Shown: positions 39,023 to 50,288 of the stretch, in pieces
Numbering within the stretch: the first letter of the stretch is position 1
Layout of the letters: each line of letters starts with the position of its first letter
Origin: Purshia tridentata
Taxonomy: Eukaryota; Streptophyta; Magnoliopsida; Rosales; Rosaceae
Direction: 5' to 3'
Length of the DNA: 60,739 nt
NCBI GenBank assembly: GCA_003254885.1
Contig: QANT01003490.1
Location: 1-60,739 of the forward strand
Notes under the pieces: model-generated
The model's database searches: none
What the model was told of the DNA's origin: nothing
What the model saw: only the letters and a program-made list of their open reading frames with translations
Made by a program: the position numbers and the translations under genes

Positions 39023-40170
39023 AATGGAATTACAGATAAGAATATTATTATTTACAAGATATTTGTTTTGGGGCAGTTGTCTCATTCTTATCTGAAGCAT
39101 AATGTTGTATTTTTTTGGCAACCTAGATTCATTTGATTCCCCTTCAGGCATGCCCACAAGGGAATATGTTTTCTTAGTGAATGCCACCAACCACTAGATA
39201 CATAGGGATAGTAGCCCTATCATTTTGTTTATTTAGGAATCCAACTTGTAGTATATCATTTTTTTTGTGGATTCAAATATTTAGATTTGATTAATTAAGC
39301 ACCTGTGTGGAGTGTCGTAAAACATACCTTACTCTTTGGATGCTTATAAGTTATAATCATGTTAGCTTACATATATTCGATATGGCATATAGTGATTATG
39401 CACATTGCATGGAACTATCATCTATTTGACGTGAATGCGTGTCTATTACTGATCAATTATTTTGAGGGCTCCATTAATTGGAAACATTTATTAAGCTGTC
39501 TTGAGGAACAATAAGTTATACTTCATTGTCTTTTTGGCTATGCCATTGCGTATGCAAAATAGAATATAAAAAATTTTTTTGGTTACAATTTATAGTTCAA
39601 CATGTTTGATACTGAAGGCTTATGCTATTCTTAGATGCTATAGATTTTAAAGGTCGATTTTCAAGTCAGGCCAAGCTTATTTACGAAAATTGAGTTGGGC
39701 CAACAATATAAGATGCCGTGTGCGCTGCCTGCTTGGGCGGCATTGGTGCAACTTCAGGACTCTGTTCTTTTTGTTGGATTAGAAAATTTGGCCTTATGCT
39801 AGGACAAGCCTACATAACTTTATTGTACCATCATAAATTTATGTTGTTTTCTTGTCGGACAGTATGTTAAATATGTTAAGGTTGTGAGACTATGCATCAT
39901 TTATCGTTAGTTTATTTTTATCTGAATATGTAGTCTAAATTTATAACCTAACAATACAATGTTACCTCAATAAGAGCCAAAAGTAATTGAAAACACTTAA
40001 TTTGTACCAAAGTTAAACAACAATAAGCTGCCGGTAACTTTATTGAGGCCTCAAAGCTCTTACCTTAAAATATTTTAATGTCACAGACAATTAGATATCA
40101 ATTATTAATTTCTTACTGACTCACTCGCTTACTTCCCTCATTGATGCGCGAACAAAATGAAATTAGATTG
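39023..40170. other. Intergenic DNA, no gene seen
   Basis: AT-rich sequence between the chitinase promoter and the first laccase duplicon. No open frame of interest, RNA gene or bounded repeat was recognised. Confidence 0.5.
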
Positions 40171-40284
40171 CTGAAACATTACTGGGCACCAGTCAAGCCA
40201 AAAAGGTGCCAAATAATAACAAATGGGCTACAAAATTCTTGGGACATGGAATTTGTGGTGAGATGAGTGAAACATTATGCATCA

Positions 40285-42678
40285 TCAACATTTGGGAAGA
40301 TCAGTGGGTGGAGGAAGCAACTTTTGATTGGGAAGTTTTCCATCTAACACCAACCAAGCCATCTTCAAGCCCCAGCTTGTATGAATCTCCAGGTGGCAAT
40401 GCATGAACCACACACCTATTAACCAATTAATAGTCATTAATTAGTCCAAAGCTTCATACTAAATTAATTAATTAAATTGTATTGCTTTAAATTTCTTGAG
40501 ATTTACCTGGGTTATCTGCTAGAAAACGAATGGCAACCCACCCACCAGAGGGCACACCCACAGTGTTTCTCTCAACAGGGTCAACCAGATTGAACTTTGC
40601 AGGGTCCTTATTTGGGTCAAAGTTCCCAAACCCTTGACCCACAACAAAGAAATTAAACCCATGCAGATGCAGAGGATGGCTTTCAGCTCCAAGAATACTA
40701 GTGTCCTGCATCACCAATTGCACACTAGTGTTAAATGGAAGCACCACAAGCTTTGTCCCATTGCTCACCATGGTGTTATTCAGTGGGATCCCTGTGTAGT
40801 TGAATGGGGAAATAGGCCTGGTTGGGAAGTCAGGTGAGTAAACCCCATTTGATTGCCCAGAGAAGTGGGATTGGAGCAAGGCAGTGTTTGGCATTGCAAA
40901 AGAGATGTTATTAACTGAAGCAGCAAACATTGTCCCATTGGGTCCCTGACATGTTTGGTTTTGATGGCTACAAGGGTTTGTCCCAAGCCCTATTGTGAAG
41001 AAAAAGTGCTTATCAACTTGTTGTGGCACATTAGCTGGGAATTGAGAACTGGCCAAGCTACGAAGTTTATTGGCAAACTTTGTTGCAAGCGACGTGTCAT
41101 TTAGAGCAGGGAGGAGGGGTTTGAAGAGTGGAAGCTTGTTCATTGAGAGAGTTGAGTGGTGGCTTTTGGATGGGGATTCATACTCTAAAATGCCAGCAAG
41201 AGTGGAGTTATCAAATGTGCCTAGGCCTGTCACGTATGGCCTTGCAGTCATGAAAAATGTGGCATTTGGGAAATTGGGTTTGGTTTTGAGAAGAAGGTTT
41301 GTGGTCTGGCCAGGGGCAATGAGAATGGTGTGAGAGTCGAAGGGTTTGACATAAACGGCATCAGCTTCGACCACTTTGAGAGAGTGATTAGCAATGCTGA
41401 AGAAGAGCTCGTGATTCAGTGCAGCGTTGATTAGGCGCAAAATGTATGTCTTCCCGGGCTGAACCTTTAGCTTGAATGCATCTGCCAGCACAGACATATA
41501 TACAAAATTATATGCATATTGAAGTGGTACTGAATTAAATCATAAACCATGAACATGTTTTGATCGATGTTTATAGTATTTGTATAATTTTATTTGCATT
41601 AGCTAGTTATATGGTACCTTTGGCAGAACAGTTGTACAACGGCCCTGGTAGTCCATTGATGGTATAAGCATCAGACACATTTGGCCCTCCACCAGTTTGC
41701 AAGGCCTGGCTAATAATTGCCTCAGGGTCTGCATTCCACCACTCCCCTGTGTATTTTAAGTATATACAAAGTGCAAAGCTTTTGTTAGCATATAATTGTC
41801 AGAAAATCAGATACATGCTTAGTTATATTTGGAGCAACTGTTATAAATATAGTTATATATTACCAAAAATGATGGGAACCTCCTTGTAGGGTTTAATGAA
41901 TGGATAAGGTACACCACGCTTGGGAAGTATGATTAAGGGACCATAAACAGTTGATCTTAGCCATGATATGTGGGCATGCCACCAAAGAGTGCCTCTTTGG
42001 CCTACAATGGTGAAGTTGTACACGTAGCTCTGCCCACTTTGAATGGGACATTGGGTCACATATGCTGGTCCATCAGCCCACCCTGTTTGAAGCTGTCTAA
42101 TGCCATGCCTGCAGGTTCAAAGAAAATTTACACACCAATTAAGATTATTATATATATATATATATATGTGCAAACTTGTAGTTGTTAATTCAATGGTTAC
42201 CAATGGATGGAGATGTTGTTTTGGACATGGTTGACCACTTTAATGAGGAGGCGATCACCCTCCCTGGCAACAATTCGAGGCCCAGGATACTGCCCATTTA
42301 CTGTCACAATGCTCTTTGTGTGGCACAGTCTTGTCACATTTTGTAGTTTGATCTGCAAAATCATTCAAAAGTACTATTAAAACAGAAGACAATAGTAAAG
42401 AAGCCCAAAAAGGTAAAGTGAGAAACGCAATAATTATTGTGACAAGATCAGCCTAGGGGTTAATGCTCGCTTGTCAAATATCTTTCAGTGTGTGTGTGTG
42501 TGTGTGTCTGTGTGAATATATGTTTATGTATGCTCTGGCTTTGTGACGTTGCACATACATCAAACTTGTAGTGCCTGGTTATGCTTGCAAGAGCATGCTG
42601 AGGAATGAGACACAATGTCACGAAAGAAAGAAAAATGAGCCGAAGATATGTTGGTGATGATAGAAGAGGAACACCCAT
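40285..42678 (-). CDS. Laccase, LAC17-like (copy A)
   Basis: Secreted multicopper oxidase that oxidises monolignols in the cell wall; LAC17 in Arabidopsis acts in stem lignification. Exons on the minus strand: 42678-42559, 42352-42201, 42108-41864, 41746-41618, 41481-40507, 40415-40285 (120, 152, 245, 129, 975 and 131 nt, the usual plant laccase pattern), giving 583 aa. A signal peptide ends near residue 31 (HALA). The copper sites are intact: HWHG at 90-93, HAH at 135-137, HPLHLHG, and the C-terminal HCHLEIH motif. The residue ten after the type-1 Cys is Leu, as in high-potential laccases. Close agreement with LAC17 runs the whole length ([30 protein letters not shown]). A TATA-like TATATATAAAC lies at about 42798-42808. 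A (TG)n tract sits in intron 1. Confidence 0.93.
41412..41432 (-). promoter_or_regulatory. Degenerate miR397 target site, laccase A exon 5
   Basis: The transcript encodes the conserved LINAALN motif, where plant laccases pair with miR397. The opposite strand here matches the miR397 sequence, as I remember it, except at about positions 2, 6 and 21 of the microRNA. Two mismatches fall in the 5' pairing region, so regulation may be weakened. Confidence 0.55.
42482..42508. repeat. (TG)n microsatellite in laccase A intron 1
   Basis: About nine uninterrupted TG units and further broken ones lie just downstream of exon 1. The matching place in copy B has only a short GTGTGTGTG, so the tract expanded after the duplication. 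Confidence 0.8.
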
Positions 42679-43197
42679 TTTGTTATATCTCTCTTTTTTC
42701 TCTTGGAAGAAATCTGGCTAGTGAGAGATATATAGTTCTGATATGGGTGAAACTGAAGCTGCTCTGTCAGTGTGTGTTGAATGAAGGTTTTGGGTTTGTT
42801 TATATATAGAGTTGAGGAAAGAGGTGTTTGGTCGATTTATTAGGTGGACGTGGAAATATGAAGTATAGTTTATAGAAGAGAAAACTAGAAGAGCCTCATG
42901 AATTGTGTATTTTAATAGGATGCAGTTGTTAGAACAACTTTAGAGTGGTGTCAAAGACAATCAATTTCTGTTGACCTCCTTTCCTTTCAAGTCCAACCTT
43001 TCCTAAGTATTCCACGTCCTTGTGTATCTTTTGAACTCGAAATGGACATGAATTTGACTTGTATAATACTTCCAGGCTTAGCAACAACTATGAATCTATG
43101 AGAAAAGGGAAAATACATATACATCTTTTTGCATGCTGTCAAGTGCATAGATTAGTGAGGGAATTAATTAATGTATTTGTATCACCATCTCAGCCAT

Positions 43198-44106
43198 CAA
43201 AACCATCTAAGATAGCAAACATAGCAACCACTCAGCAAGAGTCTCAGTAAAAGAAGTGTGATTAAAACCAACTCAACTAGACTCAGCCATTAGAGAATAC
43301 AACTGACAGCTTTCCTGTAGAGATTGGTTAACTTAACCATCAAGTAATAGTTAATTAAAGTCTTTAAACCAGTAAAGCCGGTACTTAATGTATAAGAGGG
43401 AGATGTTATGTAATGTGTTAGTGTTAATTGGAATCAGAAAATTATTTGCCTTAAGGGCGCACAATAACTCTAATTTCTCAGTAAACATTGTCTTACTTGA
43501 TTTTCTACTTTGTATCAAAGCTCAGTGCTTCACAGCTTAATCGATCCTTGACCAAGGATGAATCTCATCATCTTCCACTTGTAATTTTTGTCAGAAGTTG
43601 TTGTCTGAGATATGATCAAATTAGGATAGAGAACATCGGATCTAGTTGGCTCAACAAGTGTTCACTACCTTGTGAACGTTGTACCAGTAAAGCTCAAGAA
43701 TGATCACTATCTTCTATGGAAGAATATATTTTAGGAACCTGGATTCATATGACTTTGTTGGTTTAATTGTGGATGCAGATCAAGATTCAGTTAAGTTCTT
43801 GATTCATAGTGATGCCTTGTCGCTTGGTCAAAACGTGATAAGAACTGTGTCTGATATATTCAAGGCTCATTGTACGTTTTAGGAAATTTTAGATTATTCT
43901 GTTGGAGCTGGAACCTCACGTGGTTAAATACCTTAAATCTGGAAAGGAAATTTCCAGAAAAAAAGAAAAGAAAAGAAAAAAAAAGTCAGATCTTCAATCT
44001 GTATATAAGGGATCACATGACTTAATATCTCTAAACTATTACGCAAACTGCTGAGAGTGTAGCTGTTCTGGAACTTCCTTACTTACAAGGAAATTATTTG
44101 CACAAG
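43198..44106. mobile_element. Insertion of about 0.9 kb in laccase duplicon A; possible copia-like LTR remnant
   Basis: This segment is absent from the equivalent place in duplicon B, where CAGCCAT runs directly into GTTCTTGCA (about 48129-48144). Inside it, TTGTATCAAAGC at about 43510 resembles the initiator-Met tRNA primer-binding site of plant LTR retrotransposons (TGGTATCAGAGC). A TATA-like TGTATATAAGG lies near 44001. No gag or pol protein could be recognised in the short open frames. That it is an insertion is well supported; its identity is weak. Confidence 0.45.
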
Positions 44107-44959
44107 CATGTTCTTGCAGGTGCAATGATCCATGTGTTTAAGTTTCACCAAATTTGAAGTGCAAAAATATCAACTTTTCAGAAGATGAATATAAATTTTT
44201 TATTGCAAAATGTAAAGAGAGATTATATTTGTAACCGCATAGTTTGAGAATTAATGTATCAATTAATAATTTAATAAATGTGCACTATTAGCTTGATATA
44301 CAATATTGTTCACATTTTAACCGTCTAAGATTTTACAATTTCTTGGGAAAAAAAAAAAGAAGAAAAGATTTTACTAGTTGATTGTTGTCTAATCTAGTAT
44401 CAGTAAGTTTGTTTCTCCAAGGTCATGGACATGAAACCTCCAATTCATGTTTTGCCCCTGAAGTGATATACCAAGTTGAAAAAAATTAAAAAAAAAAAAA
44501 AAAAACAGGGGGGNAAAAAAAACCAGGGGTGGGAACTGCTTGGATGCCATTGATGATTGTCTTTCCCATGCATAAATGCTTTATCTTTGGGCAAATTGGG
44601 CTGGATGGTTTCTCTATTGGAACTTGGAATGGAAAATTTGCAGAGACAAGCCTATCTGAACGAACATTTGCCATAACCTTATCATTTTATAGCAGAGATA
44701 TATAATTTGGTCAAGAATCAAGATTGAAAATAATTCATATATAGCTAGCTGCAGCCCACTTTTAATTTCTTTTACTTCCAAATTTCCAATAAATGAAAAG
44801 AACAGCATTAATAATCTCTTTGTAACATTATTGAATTTCAGGCATCTTACATTAAGATATAATTGAATTGAATGTTACAGATATCAAATATTGTTACTGT
44901 CATTGTCCCACTATTTAATTTATTTTACCTCAACTTTGCATTAAAAAAAAAAAAGAATA
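44107..44959. other. Intergenic DNA with N at 44514
   Basis: The first part (to about 44300) continues the homology with duplicon B (48.13-48.3 kb). A poly-A run and GGGG flank a single N at 44514, marking an unresolved assembly position. The rest is AT-rich and has no gene. Confidence 0.5.
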
Positions 44960-45099
44960 CTGAAACATTACTGGCCACCAATCAAGGCAAAAAGGTGCCA
45001 AAGAATAACAAATGGGTTGTTACAAAAATATTGGGACATGGAGGTTGTGGTCAGAGGAAACAGAAGTGATGAGTGAAACATGCATGAATTAATGCACCA

Positions 45100-47598
45100 T
45101 CAACATTTGGGAAGATCTGCTGGTGGAGGAAGCAACTTTTGGTTGGGAAGCTTTCCATCTAAGACCACCCAAGCCATCTTCAAGCCCCAGCTGGTGTGGA
45201 TCTCCAGGTGGCAATGCATGAACCACACACCTATTATTCAATGAAATTAACAGTGATTAATTAGTCTAAAGATTCATACAAAATTAATTAAATTGTACTG
45301 CTCCTAATTTCTCGACTTACCTGGGTTATCTGCTAGAAAACGAATTGCAACCCACCCACCAGAGGGCACCCCCACAGTGTTTCTCTCAACAGGGTCAACC
45401 AGATTGAAATTTTTAGGGTCCTTATTTGGGTCAAAGTTCCCAAACCCTTGACCCGCAACAAAGAAATTAAACCCATGCAGATGCAGAGGATGGCTTTCAG
45501 CTCCAAGGATACTAGTGTCCTGCATCACCAACTGCACACTAGTGTTAAATGGAAGCACCACAAGCTTTGTCCCATTGCTCACCATGGTGTTATTCAGTGG
45601 GGTCCCTGTGTAGTTGAATGGGACAATAGGCCTGGTTGGGAAGTCAGGAGAGTAAACCCCATTTGATTGCCCAGAGAAGTGGGATTGAAGCAAGGCAGTG
45701 TTTGGCATTGCAAAAGAGATGTTATTAACTGAAGCAGCAAACATTGTCCCATTGGGTCCCTGACATGTTTGGTTTTGATGGCTACAAGGGTTTGTCCCAA
45801 GCCCTATTGTGAAGAAAAAGTGCTTATCAACTTTTTGGGGGACATTAGCAGGGAATTGAGAACTGGCCAAGCTACGAAGTTTATTGGAAAACTTTGTTGC
45901 AAACGACGTGTCATTTAGAGCAGGGAGGTGGGGTTTGAAGAGTGGAAGCTTGTTCATCGAGAGAGTTGAGTGGTGGCTTTTGGATGGGGGTTCATACTCT
46001 AAAATGCCAGCAAGAGTGGAGTTGTCAAATGTGCCTAGGCCTGTCACGTATGGCCTTGCAGTCATGAAAAATGTGGCATTTGGGAAATTGGGTTTGGTTT
46101 TGAGAAGAAGGTTTGTGGTCTGGCCAGGGGCAATGAGAATGGTGTGAGAGTCGAAGGGTTTGACATAAACGGCATCAGCTTCGACCACTTTGAGAGAGTG
46201 ATTAGCAATGCTGAAGAAGAGCTCGTGATTCAGTGCAGCGTTGATTAGGCGCAAAAGGTATGTCTTCCCGGGCTGAACCTTTAGCTTGAATGCATCTGCC
46301 AACACAGCCATATATACAAAATTATATGCATAATGAAGTGGTACTGAATCAAATCATACATCATGAACATGTTTTGATCGATGCTATGTGTATCATTTTA
46401 TTTGCATTAGTTATAATTGGTACCTTTGGCAGAACAGTTGTACAAGGGCCCTGGTAGCCCATTGACGGTATAAGCATCAGACACATTTGGCCCTCCACCA
46501 GTTTGCAAGGCCTGGCTAATAATTGCCTCAGGGTCTGCATTCCACCATTCTCCTGTGCATTTTAAGTATATATACAAATTGCATAGCTTTTGTTAGCATA
46601 TAATAGTGATTAGTATAATAGTGATCAGAAAATTAAATACAAATACTTGTTAGTTACATTTGGACTGCTATATATATAGTTAAGTATTACCAAAAATGAT
46701 TGGGACCTCCTCGTAGGGTTTAGTGAATGGGTAAGGTACACCACGCTTGGGAAGTATGATTAAGGGACCATAAACAGTTGATCTTAGCCATGATATGTGG
46801 GCATGCCACCAAAGAGTGCCTCTTTGGCCTACAATGGTGAAGTTGTACACATAGCTCTGTCCACTTTGAATGGGACATTGGGTCACATATGCTGGCCCAT
46901 CAGCCCATCCTGTTTGAAGCTGTCTAATGCCGTGCCTGCAGGTTAAAAGAAAATTATTTTGCATCCCAATTTAGATTATGTATGTATAATAGATATATTA
47001 TACAAACTTGTAGTTGTTCATGTAATGGATACCAATGGATGGAGATGTTGTTTTGGACATGGTTGGTCACTTTAATGAGGAGGCGATCACCCTCCCTCGC
47101 AACAATCCGAGGCCCAGGAAACTGCCCGTTTACTGTCACAATGCTCTTTGTGTGGCACAGTCTTGTCACATTTTGCAGTTTGATCTGCAAAATCATTGCA
47201 AAGTACTGTTAAAAGAAGACAATATATAATAAAGAAGCCCGAAAAAGAAAAGTGAGAAACTCAAACTTCATATTTGTGACAAGATTAGCTTATAATTAGG
47301 GGTAATGCTCTCTTGTTAGATGTCTCACATTCATGTGATGTTGCTAACTTGTCTGTTTAGATGATGTATGAATCTATTATCTAAATTGACAATCTCGTAA
47401 CATAACATGTGAGAACAAAACAAATGTTTGTGTGTGTGAGAATATTTGTATATGTATGCTTTGAGACATTGCGCATACATCAAACTTGTAGTGCCTGGTT
47501 ATGCTTGCAAGAGCATGCTGAGGAATGAGACACAATGCCATGAAAGAGAGAAAGAGGAGCCTAAGAAATGCTGGTGATGAAAGAAGAGGAACACCCAT
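45100..47598 (-). CDS. Laccase, LAC17-like (copy B)
   Basis: Intact paralogue of the laccase at 40-43 kb, also 583 aa. Exons: 47598-47479, 47184-47033, 46935-46691, 46552-46424, 46295-45321, 45230-45100, with lengths identical to copy A. The signal peptide, the four copper-ligand motifs and the axial Leu are all present. The two proteins differ by scattered substitutions, for example Met/Thr in the leader and VVGQG against VAGQG near the HPLHLHG motif. A TATA-like motif lies at about 47724-47734. Both copies look functional, so this is a recent pair rather than a gene and a pseudogene. The name LAC17-like rests on remembered family sequence. Confidence 0.93.
46226..46246 (-). promoter_or_regulatory. 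Degenerate miR397 target site, laccase B exon 5
   Basis: Sequence identical to the site in laccase A. The same mismatches to remembered miR397 are therefore older than the duplication. Confidence 0.55.
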
Positions 47599-48128
47599 TT
47601 TGGTATCTCTCTCTTTTTGCTTTTTGGAAGAAAGCTAGATTGTGAGAGAGAAATATTTCTGATATGGGTGGAAACTGAAGCTGCTGTTTCAGTACTGTGT
47701 GTTGAAGGAAGCTTTTGGGTTTGTTTATATATATGGAGGTGAGGAAAGAGTACGTGTTTGGTCGATGAATTAGGTGGACATGGAAATATGAACTATAGTT
47801 CATAGAGAGAAAACTACAAGGGCTTCATGAATTGGGTATTTTAATAGGATGCAGTTGTTAGACCGAACAACTTTAGAGTGGTGTCAAAGACAATCAATTT
47901 CTGTGGACCTACTTTCCTTTCAAGTCCAACCTTTCCTAAGTATTTACACGTCTTTTGGGTATCTTTTGAACTCAAAATGGACATGACGTTGACTTGTATA
48001 ATACTTTCCAGGCTTAGCAACAACTATGAGTCTATGAGAAAAGGGAAAACTCATATACAAATTAAAACTCTTTGCATGCTGTCAAGTACAGTGAAAAGTG
48101 AGGGAATTAATGAAATTATCGATCTGCA

Positions 48129-49518
48129 CCAGCCATGTTCTTGCACATACAATATTAAGCCACAAATTTAAGTTTCCCCAAATTGCAGTCCCAAGAAAAA
48201 TGTGGCATAAATTTTTGATTGAGTAATGCAGGAAGGATCATATATTTTCATATTTTGTAACAGTTAACATATTAATTAATAGAATCCCATATTGATATAC
48301 ATCCAGTCCCCTCTTTTATCAGGGGAATAATTAATTAATTCATTTTAGCATATTTCATTCCTAATAAGGGAGAGATCTTCCCCTTGATTTTGTTTGTTTA
48401 ATTTTAGTTTTCTAATATATTTAACGTAATTGCAGACTTGAAGCGAAAGTTAACAGATGACATGTACTGCATTGCATGCACCTTTGTCGGTCGTTTATCT
48501 TATTAGTGACAACTGACTAACCAGATTACAGGTTATATATATGGATCGAGCTGTCGTAGTCCCCAATCAGAATTTGATTATGATGTTGGGAGAAGATTGA
48601 ATATTCCATATATTTCCAGTACGTGTTTATTCTAATACAAATCATAATAGATCGAATGATGAAAATTAAAGATTGATCGAGCAGTAGTTGCACCTACTGT
48701 TCTCCTTACTGTGTACTCTCCTATGACATGTGATCAGACATTATACTCAAGCGCATAGGAGTTTCATAGATCGATATGCATGTCACAAGTTGACAGGTAA
48801 TTAAACGTACGTATCAAACTTCATTCTCGATCATTTTCTCTTGTATCATATCATATATATATATAGTTGTCCTTTTTTCTTTTATTTTCGATCCCTTTTA
48901 TTTTCTTGTATAACATATAAATGTTTTTTTGTTCTTAATTAACAAAAATTAATATTTACCATAAATAATAAAATTATCATTATTATCATTCAATTTTTTT
49001 GTTAGAAGTATCTCATTATCTCCTAATTTTAAATGTTAGTAGCCCACGTCTTTTTACTCTTCATATTATATTGATATTGTTTCCAATTTAACTACTTAAT
49101 TAGAGCGTAAGTATGTGTAAAGTGTGAAATGTTGCACAAATAAAAAAAAAGTTGATTTTGGGGGCACCCTTTGGAAAGGCATCCAGATTAGTCACCATAT
49201 TACCTTTTAGTGTGAACCGTATATCAAGATAAAGGATATTAGCATTAATAAAAGATGCTTTACTCTAATAGCCGGGAAATCAACCCTGATAAAGCAGGTG
49301 GTATAAGTATAAGTGAAGGAACCTCCACCACATATACGTTTAATTGTACACAATATATAAAGCTTATTAAGAATTATGCCTTTTTAAGCATGCAAGGAAA
49401 GAATGAAGCTTTATATCGATCGTTAATTCAGTGAGTCTATAAATCGCATACATAGAAACTGTGAGCATATATGATACATGGGGCAATGGTTTTATGTGTT
49501 TGAGAGCTCAAAAAAACA
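48129..49518. other. Intergenic DNA upstream of the ATS3-like gene
   Basis: After the end of duplicon B homology near 48300 the sequence is AT-rich, with a short AT repeat near 48850-48863. No gene is seen. The right end holds the promoter of the ATS3-like gene; no TATA box stands out. Confidence 0.5.
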
Positions 49519-50288
49519 ATGACAGCAAAGAATTATAGAGGATCCTTCTTAACATGCTGTGTGCTTTTGCTTGCTTTATTTGCTGGAGCTGAAAGTATGG
49601 CACCAAGACAGAAGGTGATCATGAACGAACTAGCTTAAGTATATATGTTGATATTTTGTGCGTATCAAATAAAATTATAGATGTGTTTAATAATGTGGTC
49701 AGTAAATACGATACATATAACGTTATTCTTTGCACTCTTACTTCCTCTTATAACTCCTTGAAAAATCACATTGTTTTTACACATAAATTGCAGGAAAATT
49801 GTACCTACGCAGTTACAATTGAAACAACATGCACCAAAGGTGCTGAAACCTCAAACCACATCAGCCTAAGATTTGGTGACACAAATTCTCATGATATTGT
49901 GGTGAGGCACCTAAACTCCAAGCACATAAGAAGGTTGGATCCAATAGAGCCTGATGTCCTTGACGATGTGCCTAGAAAACCATTCCAAGCTTGCGTTGTG
50001 GATCAGTTCCAAGTGAAGGGTCAATGTGTGGACTCACCCATCTGCTACCTCTATCTCAAATTGGCAGGCACTGATGATTGGAGACCTGGTTTTTCTCAGG
50101 TCCTTGTTTTGGAGGGGTCTCACTCTCATCTCAGCTCCGATTACTTCTACTTTCACCGGTACCTGCCTCGCCGTGCTTGGCATGGTTTTGATGTGTGTGA
50201 CAAAGAGGTCACTCCCTTTGGGATCAAACACAAGAGGAAAGTTTTTGTAAAGAAACCTCTGAGGAAATTATCAGTGCATCAAAACTAA
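49519..50288 (+). CDS. Embryo-specific protein ATS3-like (PLAT/LH2 domain)
   Basis: Two exons, 49519-49614 and 49794-50288, join in phase 0 (AAG|GTGATC, TTGCAG|GAA) to give 196 aa. Exon 1 encodes a signal peptide of about 25 residues (LLLALFAGA). The mature part is a single PLAT/LH2-type beta-sandwich domain with conserved cysteines (ENCTYAVTIETTC, FQACVVDQFQV, DSPICYLYLKLAGTDDWRPG) and the family motif SSDYFYFHRYLPRRAWHGFDVC. ATS3 family members are secreted, expressed in seeds or vegetatively, and have no known enzymatic role; PLAT domains usually bind membranes or proteins. The signal-peptide exon was found from the splice sites, since the longest continuous frame starts in the intron. Confidence 0.85.

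Larger units (their letters stand above)
40171..43197. repeat. Laccase segmental duplication, copy A
   Basis: The block includes the laccase gene, its 3' flank (from CTGAAACATTACTGG at 40171) and about 500 bp of promoter. It matches copy B from 44960 onward in the same order. Homology breaks at CAGCCAT (43191-43197) and resumes near 44107. Introns have diverged more than exons. Confidence 0.9.
44960..48128. repeat. Laccase segmental duplication, copy B
   Basis: The block starts at CTGAAACATT (44960) and runs through the laccase gene and its promoter to about 48128, in the same orientation as copy A. Looser similarity continues to about 48300. The promoter tract, including the text around TAGAGTGGTGTCAAAGACAA, is also duplicated. 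Confidence 0.9.

Noticed and set aside
38950..39024. Longer chitinase frame starting at 39024
   Set aside because: The extra 25 residues are not a signal peptide, and the upstream ATG overlaps the TATA box.
43488..43882. Two short frames in the laccase spacer as a gag/pol remnant
   Set aside because: Their residues show no zinc knuckle, protease, integrase or reverse transcriptase motif; only the primer-binding-like site hints at an LTR element.
45448..46147. Plus-strand frames opposite the laccase exons
   Set aside because: They are antisense shadows of conserved laccase coding sequence and appear in both copies for that reason.
40487..47598. Laccase genes as broken or pseudogenised
   Set aside because: The separate frames are exons. 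With six standard splice pairs each gene reads 583 aa without a stop.
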